This document shows, piece after piece, positions 1 to 8,251 of a DNA stretch of 64,000 nt. Origin of the DNA: Streptomyces zaomyceticus (lineage in GTDB: Bacteria; Actinomycetota; Actinomycetes; Streptomycetales; Streptomycetaceae); assembly GCF_014656215.1 (NCBI RefSeq), contig NZ_BNBZ01000017.1, positions 1 through 64,000 on the forward strand, written 5' to 3'. Under the pieces are notes generated by a model that did not search any database, was not told the origin of the DNA, and saw only the letters and a program-made list of their open reading frames with translations. Every line of letters starts with the position of its first letter. Positions within the stretch are counted from its first letter, which is position 1. Both the position numbers and the translations under genes were made by a program.

Positions 1-1403
1 CCGGCCGGACCCGGGTGGGCCAGCATCGTCGCGGCGTGGTGCATCGGCTGCGGCGGCGTCGGCGGGCCCGGCGGGGCCGGAGCGGGCGGCGGGCCGGGCG
101 GACCCGGCCGGGAAGGCGGCTGCGGGCCCTCGGGCCCGAGCTGCGACACCAGTTGCGTGGGGATGTACGCCCCCGCGCCCGAGGAACCACCCGGGACACC
201 GGGCGCGCTCGGCGCACCCGGAACTCCCGGGGCTCCCGGCGGCGGAGGCGGAGTCGCCGGACCACGCCCGCCCTTCGGCGGCAGCGCGGCCTTGCTGGTC
301 GCGGCGTCCGCGATGTCCCCGGGCCCACCCGACGCCGAGGGCGCGGGCGGCGGCAAGGTGGGCACCCCGGGGCCGGCGGGACCGACCGGGGCGGCCGGGG
401 CGGCCTGCGGCGGCACGGCGGCCGGCGGGGCGAACGGAGGCGCCTGGGCGCCACCCGGCGGCGGAGCTGCCGGGTCGAGCCGGGGCGCCACGGCGGGCGG
501 CGGCAGCGCGCTGCCGCCCTTCATCAGGGCGGTCGGCGCGTCGGCCCCCACCTGCGGCGGCGGGGTGTCCTCGTCGTCCGTCCCCGACAACGCCGGCGCG
601 AACACGGTCGCGGGCAGCGGCACCGCCCCGTCCGCACCCCCGGAACTCGCGTTGGCGTCGGCCCACGGGCTGGGCGCGGGCGGCGGCGTCGCCGCGGACG
701 GGGTCACCGGCGCGGGCGCCGGCGACGCGACCGGGCCGGCGGCCGCCGGAGTCGCGGGAGGCACGGGAGCCGAGGGCGTCTCCGCCGGGACCCCGTCCAT
801 CGCCGTCGGCTCGTACGCGGCACCACCCGGCGCCACACCGACCCCCGCACCCTCCGACGAGGCGGAGGACACGGGCAGAGAGGAAAGGGAGGAAGAAGCC
901 GAGGAGGCCGACGACGCCGACGAGGCGGCCGAAGCCGAGGACCCCGCCTCCGCCACCGCCACCGGATCCGACACATCGTCCGCAGGACCCGACGAACCCA
1001 CGCTCTCCTGCGACACGTTCGGCTGCTTCGGCAGCCCGATCCGGTCCGCCGCGTCCTGCAACCACTCCGGCGGGCTCAGCAGGAACGACGTCTGATTCAG
1101 ATCGATCCGGGCCGCCGGAACGGCCGCCTGCGCCGGAACGTCCTCCGCGGCCCCGTACTCCTCCTCGTACCGGCGGATCACCTCACCCACCGGCAGCCCC
1201 GGCCACAGCGTCGCCTCACCGCTGTCCCGGGCGATCACGAGCCGCTGACGCCCGCCGTCCGACGTCGGACCGCCCTCGCGGTCCTCCGCCCACACCACGA
1301 ACCCCAGCTCGAACTCCCGCACCCGCACCTCACGGTGCTGATACGACGGAAGCTCACCGTTGATCCACTCCTCGGCGCGCTCCTGCGCCTGCGCGAACGT
1401 CAC
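1..1403 (-). CDS. Large Pro/Ala-rich protein of a SUKH/deaminase-type locus (C-terminus beyond window)
   Basis: About 467 residues are visible and the frame stays open to base 1, so the C-terminal part lies outside. The start is a GTG at 1403, 10 bp after the stop of the upstream WHH/SUKH gene, so the two are probably one operon. Residues 1-90 form a compact domain (starts VTFAQAQERAEEWING, later RLVIARDSGEATLWPGLP). It resembles YrhB/immunity-type domains, which is a judgement by eye. A Ser/Ala-rich and then Pro/Gly/Ala-rich linker of roughly 280 residues follows, and a more ordered piece begins near residue 415 (AYIPTQLVSQLGPEG). Related Streptomyces proteins carry SUKH-4 or deaminase domains at the C-terminus, but that region is not in view. 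No signal peptide is visible. Confidence 0.75.
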   Translation of the reverse strand, partial: MTFAQAQERAEEWINGELPSYQHREVRVREFELGFVVWAEDREGGPTSDGGRQRLVIARDSGEATLWPGLPVGEVIRRYEEEYGAAEDVPAQAAVPAARIDLNQTSFLLSPPEWLQDAADRIGLPKQPNVSQESVGSSGPADDVSDPVAVAEAGSSASAASSASSASSASSSLSSLPVSSASSEGAGVGVAPGGAAYEPTAMDGVPAETPSAPVPPATPAAAGPVASPAPAPVTPSAATPPPAPSPWADANASSGGADGAVPLPATVFAPALSGTDDEDTPPPQVGADAPTALMKGGSALPPPAVAPRLDPAAPPPGGAQAPPFAPPAAVPPQAAPAAPVGPAGPGVPTLPPPAPSASGGPGDIADAATSKAALPPKGGRGPATPPPPPGAPGVPGAPSAPGVPGGSSGAGAYIPTQLVSQLGPEGPQPPSRPGPPGPPPAPAPPGPPTPPQPMHHAATMLAHPGPA

Positions 1404-1413
1404 CACAGCCCAC

Positions 1414-2412
1414 TCACTCCCCCACCGGGACCACGGCCACCGCACGCGCGAAGCCACCGTCCACCATCAGGTTCGCCACCGTCTCCAGCTCCGGCGGATT
1501 GCCCGCCAGACGCTGCAGAAACGCGTCGAAGTCCGCACCACAGGGCAGCAGCAGACGCTCCACCCGCTCACCCACCGACCAGCCCGCCGCCACCTCGCCG
1601 GAGTCCCGGGCGTCGTCGTACGCGCAGAACCACACCGAACCGACCCCCTCACCCCGCACCTTCAGCGCGATCAGACCGCCCTGGACGAACGCGACGCCCA
1701 GATAGTCCTTGGTCAGATGGTCACGGAGACACTTGTTGACATAGACGAGGTCATTGACACCCGCCTCCTCCCGCACCGTGAAGAACGGCTGGTCCACCAG
1801 GAGCCCCAGCTCCGCGTCGAGCGCCGCGCCCACCGGAGCGCAACCGCCCGCCGCCTTCAGGAACGAGCGGTACGCCCCCGGAAGCCGGTAGCCGAGATCC
1901 TCCTCGACCCCCAGCAGCTGCTGCTCCGACACCGACACCAGGCCCTTCGGCAGCCCGAAGTGCACCGGCCGGGTCTCCTGCAACGGGCGCGTACCCCGCT
2001 TCGTGTGGTCCACGGCAGCCGTCGCCACCCCGCCGTGATGGCGCAGCAGGGCCTTCACCTCGACCGGCACCAGCTCCATCCGGCGGCTGCGCGCCACGTG
2101 GTGCCAGGTCCAGCCGTGCGGAGTCGCCACCGACGGAATCGTGTCCCACAGCTCATGACCGGTCGCCGCCATCGCCGCGTTCGCCGACACGTAGTCCGTG
2201 AGCCTCAGCTCGTCGACGCCGAACCCCTCCGGCGGGTCGGCGATCTCCGCCGCCGCACGCGCGTACGGCGAGAAGTCCGGATGCCCGAACTCGTCCACCC
2301 GCACCCCTCTCGGGTGACGGGAAGCACGGACCGGGTCCGGGAAGTGCACGACCTGCCCGGCATAGGCCGCGTTCGGTGGCGCGGTGTCCTGGCCGAGCCG
2401 ACCTGTCGTCAT
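1414..2412 (-). CDS. WHH-type HNH nuclease domain fused to a SUKH (SMI1/KNR4) domain
   Basis: The protein has 332 residues. The N-terminal half looks like a WHH/LHH member of the HNH/Endo VII nuclease toxins: FGHPDFSPYA at 42-51, GWTWHHV at 100-106 with the diagnostic Trp-His-His at 103-105, MELVP at 112-116 and LLRHHGG at 122-128. From about 160 the sequence turns into a SUKH domain (LGVEEDLGYRLPGAYRSFLKAAGG), a fold known as immunity protein for nuclease and deaminase toxins. Having a toxin-like and an immunity-like module in one cytoplasmic chain is unusual. The ATG at 2412 is preferred over the in-frame GTG at 2430 because an AGGGGG sits 8 nt upstream. There is no signal or WXG/LXG leader. 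Whether the nuclease is active is unknown. Confidence 0.85.
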   Translation of the reverse strand: MTTGRLGQDTAPPNAAYAGQVVHFPDPVRASRHPRGVRVDEFGHPDFSPYARAAAEIADPPEGFGVDELRLTDYVSANAAMAATGHELWDTIPSVATPHGWTWHHVARSRRMELVPVEVKALLRHHGGVATAAVDHTKRGTRPLQETRPVHFGLPKGLVSVSEQQLLGVEEDLGYRLPGAYRSFLKAAGGCAPVGAALDAELGLLVDQPFFTVREEAGVNDLVYVNKCLRDHLTKDYLGVAFVQGGLIALKVRGEGVGSVWFCAYDDARDSGEVAAGWSVGERVERLLLPCGADFDAFLQRLAGNPPELETVANLMVDGGFARAVAVVPVGE

Positions 2413-2679
2413 GGCGGTTGCCCCCTGCACTGGCGTCGCTGTCTGCTACTACCCGCAGCCGCTGGCTGCTCCTGACTGATGCCGCACAGCCTATGCGCTG
2501 CCACAAGAGCCCGAACCGGCCCGATCCGACGGTGACCAAGTGTCACGACGCCATGACAGCCGCACCATGATTCCGACACACCGAAGCCACGTTTACGCGC
2601 CCCAGCTTCCCCATATGGCTCCCTATTTGGCAGGCTGTCCACGCAACTCGGGGGATTGCAGGAGGGGAAGAAACGCACC

Positions 2680-3195
2680 ATGCACGCAGCACCTACGCCC
2701 ACACAGGGTGACCCACGCCTCAACTGGAGCAGCAGCGCCGAAGCCACGCGCGCGCCGTTACTGCTTCAGCGCCGCGACGGGATCCTTCCCACCGTCGGGG
2801 CCGCCCTCTCCGTACGCGGCGAGACGACCCTCACGTGCACCGCGGGCCGCGGCGACCGCCCGCCGATCCTGCACGCCCTCGTCCAGGACTTCCTGGACAC
2901 CCTCACCAGCGGCCAGCGCGAACGCTTCACCGGCCGCTGCCCCGAGGCGATCCTGCTCTCCCGGCACCTCACCGCCACCGAGAACGGACGTTCCAAGCGC
3001 GCCCAGCGCAAACCACTCACCCACGGCGAGGCCCGCCGCTCCCTCAAATACGCCAAGCTCACCGCCCGGCGCATCCGCGAGGACGGCGACCCCCTGCACG
3101 GCAGCTACTCCGCACCCTGCCGTTCCTGTACGGCGATGCTCGCCCACTTCGGTGTCCGGGCCGTCGACCCCACCACGCCTGTCGAGAACGGCTGA
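2680..3195 (+). CDS. YwqJ-related putative nucleic-acid deaminase
   Basis: The 171-residue protein fits the deaminase-fold toxin family related to B. subtilis YwqJ. Visible zinc/catalytic signatures are GRCPEA (Cys87, Glu89) and APCRSC (Cys147, Cys150); ILHAL at 63-67 is the helix that precedes the active site in this group. Family members deaminate nucleobases in nucleic acid or nucleotides; the substrate here is unknown. The ATG at 2680 follows an AGGAGGG about 13 nt upstream; a TTG at 2656 is the other possible start. The next gene begins 10 bp downstream and encodes a SUKH-3-like protein, the usual toxin/immunity order. No secretion domain is fused, so the protein probably stays in the cytoplasm. 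Confidence 0.8.
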   Translation: MHAAPTPTQGDPRLNWSSSAEATRAPLLLQRRDGILPTVGAALSVRGETTLTCTAGRGDRPPILHALVQDFLDTLTSGQRERFTGRCPEAILLSRHLTATENGRSKRAQRKPLTHGEARRSLKYAKLTARRIREDGDPLHGSYSAPCRSCTAMLAHFGVRAVDPTTPVENG

Positions 3196-3205
3196 CCGCA
3201 CCCCC

Positions 3206-3697
3206 ATGCCCGACCACCTCAGCACCACCCGCTTCCCGGTCAACGTCGACGCCGCCCTCCGCGAGGCCGGCTGGCAGCCCGGCCGCTGGGACATCAAGCT
3301 CGCCGAAGAATGGGCCGACACCCTGCGCGCCCACATCTCCCCGGCCGGACACCGGCACAGCGTCTTCCCCGCAGCCGTCGAGGCCTGGGCCGAATTCGGC
3401 GGCCTGCGGATCACCGCGCCCGGTCACGGACGGCAGATAGCGCCCGCCGCCGTACGCTTCGACCCGCTCGCCGGACTCCATCTCTCCCGCACCCTCGCGG
3501 ACCTCGGACGCGCCCTGGAGACCGAACTCGCGCCGCTCGGCGAGGAGGGCGACCACCAGGCGATCCTCGCCATGGACGTCGAGGGACGTGTCTACAGCCT
3601 CGACCACGCGGGCGACTGGTACCTCGGCAAGGACATCGACGCGGCGCTCTCGACCCTGGTCACGGGCGCGCAGCCGCCGCGCCTCACGGCGGGGTGA
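3206..3697 (+). CDS. SUKH-3 family (immunity-like) protein
   Basis: The protein has 163 residues. The pattern ALREAGW, PAAVEAWAEFGGL, VRFDPL, YSLDHAGDWYLGKDIDAALSTLV is typical of SUKH-3 proteins, which in polymorphic-toxin loci neutralise nucleic-acid-targeting toxins. It starts 10 bp after the YwqJ-type deaminase stop, so the pair is probably cotranscribed and this is its likely cognate inhibitor (inference). The ATG at 3206 has no strong ribosome binding site, which fits translational coupling to the upstream gene. Confidence 0.8.
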   Translation: MPDHLSTTRFPVNVDAALREAGWQPGRWDIKLAEEWADTLRAHISPAGHRHSVFPAAVEAWAEFGGLRITAPGHGRQIAPAAVRFDPLAGLHLSRTLADLGRALETELAPLGEEGDHQAILAMDVEGRVYSLDHAGDWYLGKDIDAALSTLVTGAQPPRLTAG

Positions 3698-3785
3698 GCG
3701 TCATCCTCCGGTGACCGGGGGCCGCGCGACGGGCCGACCCCCGTCGCCCCCTCCGCCGTCACCCACCCGGCCGCCCCCGACGCGG

Positions 3786-3849
3786 CCGTCCTCACCCGGC
3801 GGACGTGGGCAGCACCGCCGTCCTCACCCGGCGGACGTGGGCAGCACCG
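3786..3849. repeat. Perfect 32-bp tandem duplication spanning a stop codon
   Basis: Two identical 32-bp copies lie head to tail (3786-3817 and 3818-3849). The right copy holds the last codons and TGA stop (3824-3826) of the minus-strand histidine kinase; the left copy lies just downstream of that stop and repeats the same end in another frame. The reading frame of the kinase is not disturbed. Confidence 0.95.
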
Positions 3850-5143
3850 CCGACACCTTGAACCCACCGGCGTCGGTCGCCCCCGACACGAACACACCCC
3901 CGAGCCGCAGCACCCGCTCCCGCATCCCCACGAGCCCGTTCCCGCCGCTCGGCAGACACACCTCGGCGACCCCCGCGTCCGCGGGACACGGACCGTTCTC
4001 CACCTGCATCGCGACCTCGGCCTCCCGGTGCGCCAGCCGCACCACGACCTCGGCACCCGCCGCGTGCTTGTGGACGTTCGTCAACGCCTCCTGCACCACC
4101 CGGTACGCCGTCCGCTCCACCTCCGGCGGATACGCCCGCGCCTCCCCCATCACCACGAACTCCACGACCGCCCCCGCGAGCCGCGACTGCTCGCACAGGG
4201 CCTCCAGGGCGTCCAGACAGGGCCCGTCCTCGGCGGCGGCCTCGGCGGCGGCGGCAGCGGCCCGCCCCACGGCGGCCAACGGCACCACGGCGGGACCCAC
4301 CGGAGCGGCCCCCTCCCTCAGCACACCCAGCATCTCCCGCAGCTCGGTCAGCGCCTGCCGCCCCATGTCACCCACGAGAGCGGCGTTCCGCACCGCCTTC
4401 TGCGGATCCTTCAACGCCACCGCCTGCAACGCCGCCGCGTGCACCACCATCAGCGACACCCGGTGCGCCACCACGTCGTGCATCTCGCGCGCGATCCGCG
4501 TGCGCTCCTCCTGCCGCGCCCACTGCGCCCGCTGCTCCGCCCGGTCCGCGAGCAGCGACAGCTCCTGCTCAAGACTGTCCGCGCGCTCCCGCAGACTCTC
4601 CATGAGCCGGCGGCGCGCCCCTATGTAGAGGCCGAAGAGCAGCGGGGGCGCGTTGAGCCCGAGGGTCATGAAGAGCCCGACGACCGGCACGTACCAGCCA
4701 CTCGGGTCGAAGTCCTGCTGATCGACGTCGGCCTGCGCGACGTCCTGCCGCAGCCGCACCACGGTCACGACGAACACGGCGACCGTCGACATCCCGGCGA
4801 GCAGGGCGGTGATCCGCCGGGGCACGTCGGAAGCGGCGAGCGAGTAGAGCCCGACGATCCCCATGAGGAAGCCCATCTCGGCGGGCGCCACGGCGATCGA
4901 CACGAGGACGACCGCGATGGGCCACCGGCGCCGGACGAGCAGCACGGACCCGACGAGCAGCCCGAACAGCACCCCCAGCGGCACGGGCAGCGAGGCCTTC
5001 TCGGCGAACCCGATCCCTTCGAGCCCGCACTCCAGGGCGGACACGAGGGCGAGCCCCACGTCGAGAACGACACTCCGCCGTCTTCCCCACCACCACCATG
5101 TCCCGACGCCCCCGGCGCCCCGATCTGCCCCCGTCGCGGTCAT
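3824..5143 (-). CDS. Orphan NarL-type sensor histidine kinase
   Basis: The 439-residue protein has four to six hydrophobic segments in residues 20-178. A coiled linker (180-215) and a HisKA_3 dimerisation box follow, REMHDVVAHRVS with phosphoacceptor His222. The C-terminal HATPase carries an N-box (VVQEALTNVHKHA) and a G-box (GGNGLVGMRERV). This is the layout of Streptomyces NarL/DesK-type kinases. No response-regulator gene adjoins it, so its partner must be elsewhere. ATG at 5143 is chosen, with AGGGTGG a few bases upstream; an in-frame GTG lies 9 nt earlier. The last codons fall inside a 32-bp tandem duplication. Confidence 0.9.
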   Translation of the reverse strand: MTATGADRGAGGVGTWWWWGRRRSVVLDVGLALVSALECGLEGIGFAEKASLPVPLGVLFGLLVGSVLLVRRRWPIAVVLVSIAVAPAEMGFLMGIVGLYSLAASDVPRRITALLAGMSTVAVFVVTVVRLRQDVAQADVDQQDFDPSGWYVPVVGLFMTLGLNAPPLLFGLYIGARRRLMESLRERADSLEQELSLLADRAEQRAQWARQEERTRIAREMHDVVAHRVSLMVVHAAALQAVALKDPQKAVRNAALVGDMGRQALTELREMLGVLREGAAPVGPAVVPLAAVGRAAAAAAEAAAEDGPCLDALEALCEQSRLAGAVVEFVVMGEARAYPPEVERTAYRVVQEALTNVHKHAAGAEVVVRLAHREAEVAMQVENGPCPADAGVAEVCLPSGGNGLVGMRERVLRLGGVFVSGATDAGGFKVSAVLPTSAG

Positions 5144-5274
5144 ACCCACCACCCTACGGGCGAGCCCCGGGGCGGTGCCGGGCTATACCGTCGCACGGAA
5201 GGTGCCTGGTACGGCATAGTGGAGGCCGCCGGGGCACGAGGCCGACGCAATGTCCGTTTCAACCCTGTACGCCA

Positions 5275-5346
5275 TCCCCTGTGGTGTAATTGGCAGCACT
5301 GAGGCTTTTGGTGCCTTATGTCCGGGTTCGAGTCCTGGCGGGGGAG
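5275..5346 (+). tRNA. tRNA-Gln (anticodon TTG)
   Basis: The 72-nt cloverleaf is clear. The 7-bp acceptor TCCCCTG (5275-5281) pairs with CGGGGGA (5339-5345), including one T-G pair. The anticodon stem is GAGGC/GCCTT with loop TTTTGGT and anticodon TTG at 5308-5310. The T arm is CCGGG/CCTGG around loop TTCGAGT. The discriminator is G5346 and CCA is not encoded. A tRNA-Gln just ahead of glmU is the normal Streptomyces arrangement. Confidence 0.96.
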
Positions 5347-5357
5347 CTTCTTCACAC

Positions 5358-5384
5358 GGGTCCTGACCGACATGGTCAGGACCC
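5358..5384 (+). terminator. Hairpin after tRNA-Gln
   Basis: Perfect 11-bp stem GGGTCCTGACC (5358-5368) with GGTCAGGACCC (5374-5384) and a 5-nt loop, starting 11 nt after the tRNA. It has no T-tract, which is common in Streptomyces. It probably terminates the tRNA transcript or marks its 3' processing, 71 bp ahead of glmU. Confidence 0.75.
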
Positions 5385-5455
5385 GCACTCATGTCCGCCC
5401 CCCTGCCCCCCGGTATCCTTCGTGCGTCCACCACCCAAAGCCGAAGGGCATTCCC

Positions 5456-6901
5456 GTGAGCGCCAACCGCCCGGCAGCCGTCGTCGTCCTCGCAGCGGGT
5501 GAGGGCACCCGCATGAAGTCGAAGACCCCCAAGGTCCTGCACGAGATCGCCGGGCGGTCGCTCGTCGGGCATGTCGTGGCCGCTGCCCGGGAGTTGGAGC
5601 CCGAGCACCTCGTCGTGGTCGTCGGCCACGCCCGTGAGCAGGTCCGGGGGCACCTGGAGGAGCACTACGCCGGGACCCGTACCGCCGTCCAGGAGGAGCA
5701 GAACGGCACCGGACACGCGGTGCGGATGGCCCTCGACGAGCTCGGGCGGGCGCCCGAGGGGACCGTCGTGGTCGTCTGCGGCGACACCCCGCTGCTCTCC
5801 GGCGAGACCCTGCGGGCCCTGGCCGACACCCACGCGGCCGACGGCAACGCCGTCACCGTGCTGAGCGCCGAGGTGCCGGACTCCACGGGCTACGGGCGGA
5901 TCGTGCGGGACGGCTCCGGTGCCGTGACCGAGATCGTCGAGCACAAGGACGCCACCGACGCCCAGCGCGCCATCCGTGAGATCAACTCCGGTGTGTTCGC
6001 CTTCGACGGCCAGCTGCTCGCGGACGCCCTGGGCAAGGTGCGCACGGACAACAGCCAGGGCGAGGAGTACCTCACCGACGTGCTGTCGATCCTGCGCGAG
6101 GCGGGACACCGGGTCGGCGCCTCCGTCGCGGCCGACCACCGCGAGATCCTCGGCATCAACAACCGTGTGCAGCTCGCCGAGGCCCGCGCCCTGCTGAACC
6201 GGCGGCTGATCGAGCGGGCGATGCTCGCCGGCGTGACCGTGGTCGACCCGGCGTCGGTGTTCGTGGACGTGACGGTGACCTTCGAGCCGGACGCCGTGAT
6301 CCTGCCGGGGACGCAGCTGCTCGGTGCGACGCACATCGGCGAGGACGCCGAGGTCGGGCCGAACACGCGCCTCAAGGACACCCGCGTCGGCAAGGGCGCC
6401 CGGGTGGACAACACGGTCGCCGACTCCTCCGTGATCGGCGACAGCGCCTCCGTGGGGCCGTTCGCGTACCTCCGTCCGGGCACGAACCTGGGCGCGCGGT
6501 CCAAGGCCGGCGCGTACGTCGAGATGAAGAACGCGACGGTAGGCGAGGGCACCAAGGTCCCCCATCTGTCGTACGTGGGTGACGCGACGATCGGCGAGTA
6601 CACGAACATCGGCGCGGCGAGCGTCTTCGTGAACTACGACGGCGAGGCGAAGCACCACACCACGATCGGCTCCCACTGCCGGACCGGTTCGGACAACATG
6701 TTTGTGGCTCCTGTCACGATCGGGGACGGTGCCTACACCGCCGCCGGGTCCGTGATCACCAAGGACGTCCCGGCCGGTTCGCTCGCCGTCGCCCGGGGCC
6801 AGCAGCGGAATATCGAGGGTTGGGTGGCCCGCAAGCGTCCCGGCAGCGCCGCCGCGCAGGCCGCGCAGGCCGCCGCCGGGGAGTCCGCCGGCGAAAGCTG
6901 A
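5456..6901 (+). CDS. glmU: Bifunctional GlmU: N-acetylglucosamine-1-P uridyltransferase / glucosamine-1-P acetyltransferase
   Basis: The 481-residue protein makes UDP-GlcNAc, the precursor of peptidoglycan, in two cytoplasmic steps. The N-terminal pyrophosphorylase domain shows the nucleotide loop LAAGEGTRMKS at 12-22. The left-handed beta-helix (about 250-455) shows hexapeptide repeats and the acetyltransferase active-site region around YVEMKNATVGEG and NYDGEAKHHT. The Ala-rich tail (AAQAAQAAAG) is usual for actinomycetes. The GTG at 5456 is preferred because GAAGGG lies 7 nt upstream and the protein then begins right before the conserved domain. It is followed by prs after 121 bp. Confidence 0.97.
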   Translation: MSANRPAAVVVLAAGEGTRMKSKTPKVLHEIAGRSLVGHVVAAARELEPEHLVVVVGHAREQVRGHLEEHYAGTRTAVQEEQNGTGHAVRMALDELGRAPEGTVVVVCGDTPLLSGETLRALADTHAADGNAVTVLSAEVPDSTGYGRIVRDGSGAVTEIVEHKDATDAQRAIREINSGVFAFDGQLLADALGKVRTDNSQGEEYLTDVLSILREAGHRVGASVAADHREILGINNRVQLAEARALLNRRLIERAMLAGVTVVDPASVFVDVTVTFEPDAVILPGTQLLGATHIGEDAEVGPNTRLKDTRVGKGARVDNTVADSSVIGDSASVGPFAYLRPGTNLGARSKAGAYVEMKNATVGEGTKVPHLSYVGDATIGEYTNIGAASVFVNYDGEAKHHTTIGSHCRTGSDNMFVAPVTIGDGAYTAAGSVITKDVPAGSLAVARGQQRNIEGWVARKRPGSAAAQAAQAAAGESAGES

Positions 6902-7022
6902 CCGGAAACGGGTACGTCGAACTCGGCGTACCGTGATACGTGCACACAAATTCGGCTGGCTCGCACACGCGCACGACAGCTCGTGGAACGCGGCCAGACA
7001 ACACGTCTGAGGAGACAGTGCT

Positions 7023-7997
7023 GTGACCGGGATCAAGACGACCGGCGAGAAGAAGCTGATGCTCTTCTCCGGCCGCGCCCACCCCGAGCTGGCCGAGGAG
7101 GTCGCGCACCAGCTGGGCGTCGGCCTCGTTCCGACCAAGGCGTTCGACTTCGCCAACGGTGAGATCTACGTCCGCTTCCAGGAGTCGGCCCGTGGCGCGG
7201 ACTGCTTCCTGATCCAGAGCCACACGGCTCCGATCAACAAGTGGATCATGGAACAGCTGATCATGATCGATGCGCTGAAGCGGGCCTCGGCCCGCAGCAT
7301 CACCGTGATCATCCCGTCTTACGGCTACGCCCGTCAGGACAAGAAGCACCGCGGCCGCGAGCCGATCTCGGCGCGTCTGGTGGCGGACCTGCTGAAGACG
7401 TCGGGCGCGGACCGCATCCTGACCGTGGACCTGCACACGGACCAGATCCAGGGCTTCTTCGACGGCCCGGTGGACCACCTGTCGGCGCTGCCGGTGCTCG
7501 CGGACTACGTGGGTGCCAAGGTCGACCGCTCCAAGCTGACGATCGTCTCCCCGGACGCGGGCCGCGTGCGGGTCGCCGACCGCTGGTGCGACCGTCTGGA
7601 CGCGCCGCTGGCGATCGTGCACAAGCGCCGCGACAAGGACGTCGCCAACCAGGTCACCGTGCACGAGGTCGTCGGTGACGTGAAGGGCCGCGTCTGCGTC
7701 CTGGTGGACGACATGGTCGACACCGGTGGCACGATCTGCGCCGCCGCGGACGCCCTGTTCGCGCACGGCGCGGAGGACGTCATCGTGACGGCCACGCACG
7801 GCATCCTGTCGGGTCCGGCGGCGGACCGCCTGAAGAACTCCAAGGTGAGCGAGTTCGTGTTCACGGACACGCTGCCGGTTCCGGGCGCGCTCGAGCTGGA
7901 CAAGATCACGGTGCTGTCGATCGCGCCGACGATCGCGCGTGCGGTGCGCGAGGTGTTCGAGGACGGTTCGGTGACGAGCCTCTTCGAGGAGCACTGA
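7023..7997 (+). CDS. prs: Ribose-phosphate pyrophosphokinase (PRPP synthetase)
   Basis: The 324-residue class I PRPP synthetase converts ribose-5-phosphate and ATP to PRPP for purine, pyrimidine, His and Trp synthesis. Visible motifs are the ATP-site FANGEIYVRF, the flexible-loop region YGYARQDKKHRGREP, and the PRPP-binding loop VDDMVDTGGT at 228-237. Length and motifs are normal. The GTG at 7023 has GAGGAGA 8 nt upstream. A strong hairpin 22 bp after the stop separates it from rplY. Confidence 0.97.
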   Translation: MTGIKTTGEKKLMLFSGRAHPELAEEVAHQLGVGLVPTKAFDFANGEIYVRFQESARGADCFLIQSHTAPINKWIMEQLIMIDALKRASARSITVIIPSYGYARQDKKHRGREPISARLVADLLKTSGADRILTVDLHTDQIQGFFDGPVDHLSALPVLADYVGAKVDRSKLTIVSPDAGRVRVADRWCDRLDAPLAIVHKRRDKDVANQVTVHEVVGDVKGRVCVLVDDMVDTGGTICAAADALFAHGAEDVIVTATHGILSGPAADRLKNSKVSEFVFTDTLPVPGALELDKITVLSIAPTIARAVREVFEDGSVTSLFEEH

Positions 7998-8019
7998 GCC
8001 GTAGCCGCTCGGTAGGCAC

Positions 8020-8052
8020 GAGGGCCGTTCCCCGTTCGGGGGAGCGGCCCTC
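8020..8052 (+). terminator. Terminator after prs
   Basis: Long GC-rich hairpin: outer stem GAGGGCCG (8020-8027) with CGGCCCTC (8045-8052), inner TCCCC/GGGGA and a GTTC loop, 22 bp downstream of the prs stop. Confidence 0.85.
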
Positions 8053-8073
8053 CGCCGTGTTTCGGTGATCGAA

Positions 8074-8103
8074 TTGGGTGGTAGGGCGGTGGGCCGGTAG
8101 ACT
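8074..8103 (+). promoter_or_regulatory. Candidate sigma70-type promoter for rplY
   Basis: TTGGGT at 8074-8079 and TAGACT at 8098-8103 are separated by 18 bp, a good match to HrdB-type promoters, just after the prs terminator. It implies a 5' leader of about 140 nt before rplY, containing the inverted repeat CCGTAC-CC-GTACGG. No known leader element was recognised in it. Confidence 0.5.
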
Positions 8104-8251
8104 GCCGTAGTTGCTCGGCGAGGGAGGCCGTACCCGTACGGATGTACAGGGTCACGGCGGTCCGTTATCGACGCGCTCTTCGTAGCAGGCCATCGCCAGT
8201 CGTGGCCGGGTGACCACATTTTCGTCGTCACCTTTCTACGAGGAGTGCACC

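Noticed and set aside
15..1739. Long Arg/Pro-rich plus-strand open frame at the left end
   Set aside because: It is the shadow of the minus-strand Pro/Ala-rich gene and of the WHH/SUKH gene; composition is that of an antisense GC-rich frame and it crosses a real gene boundary.
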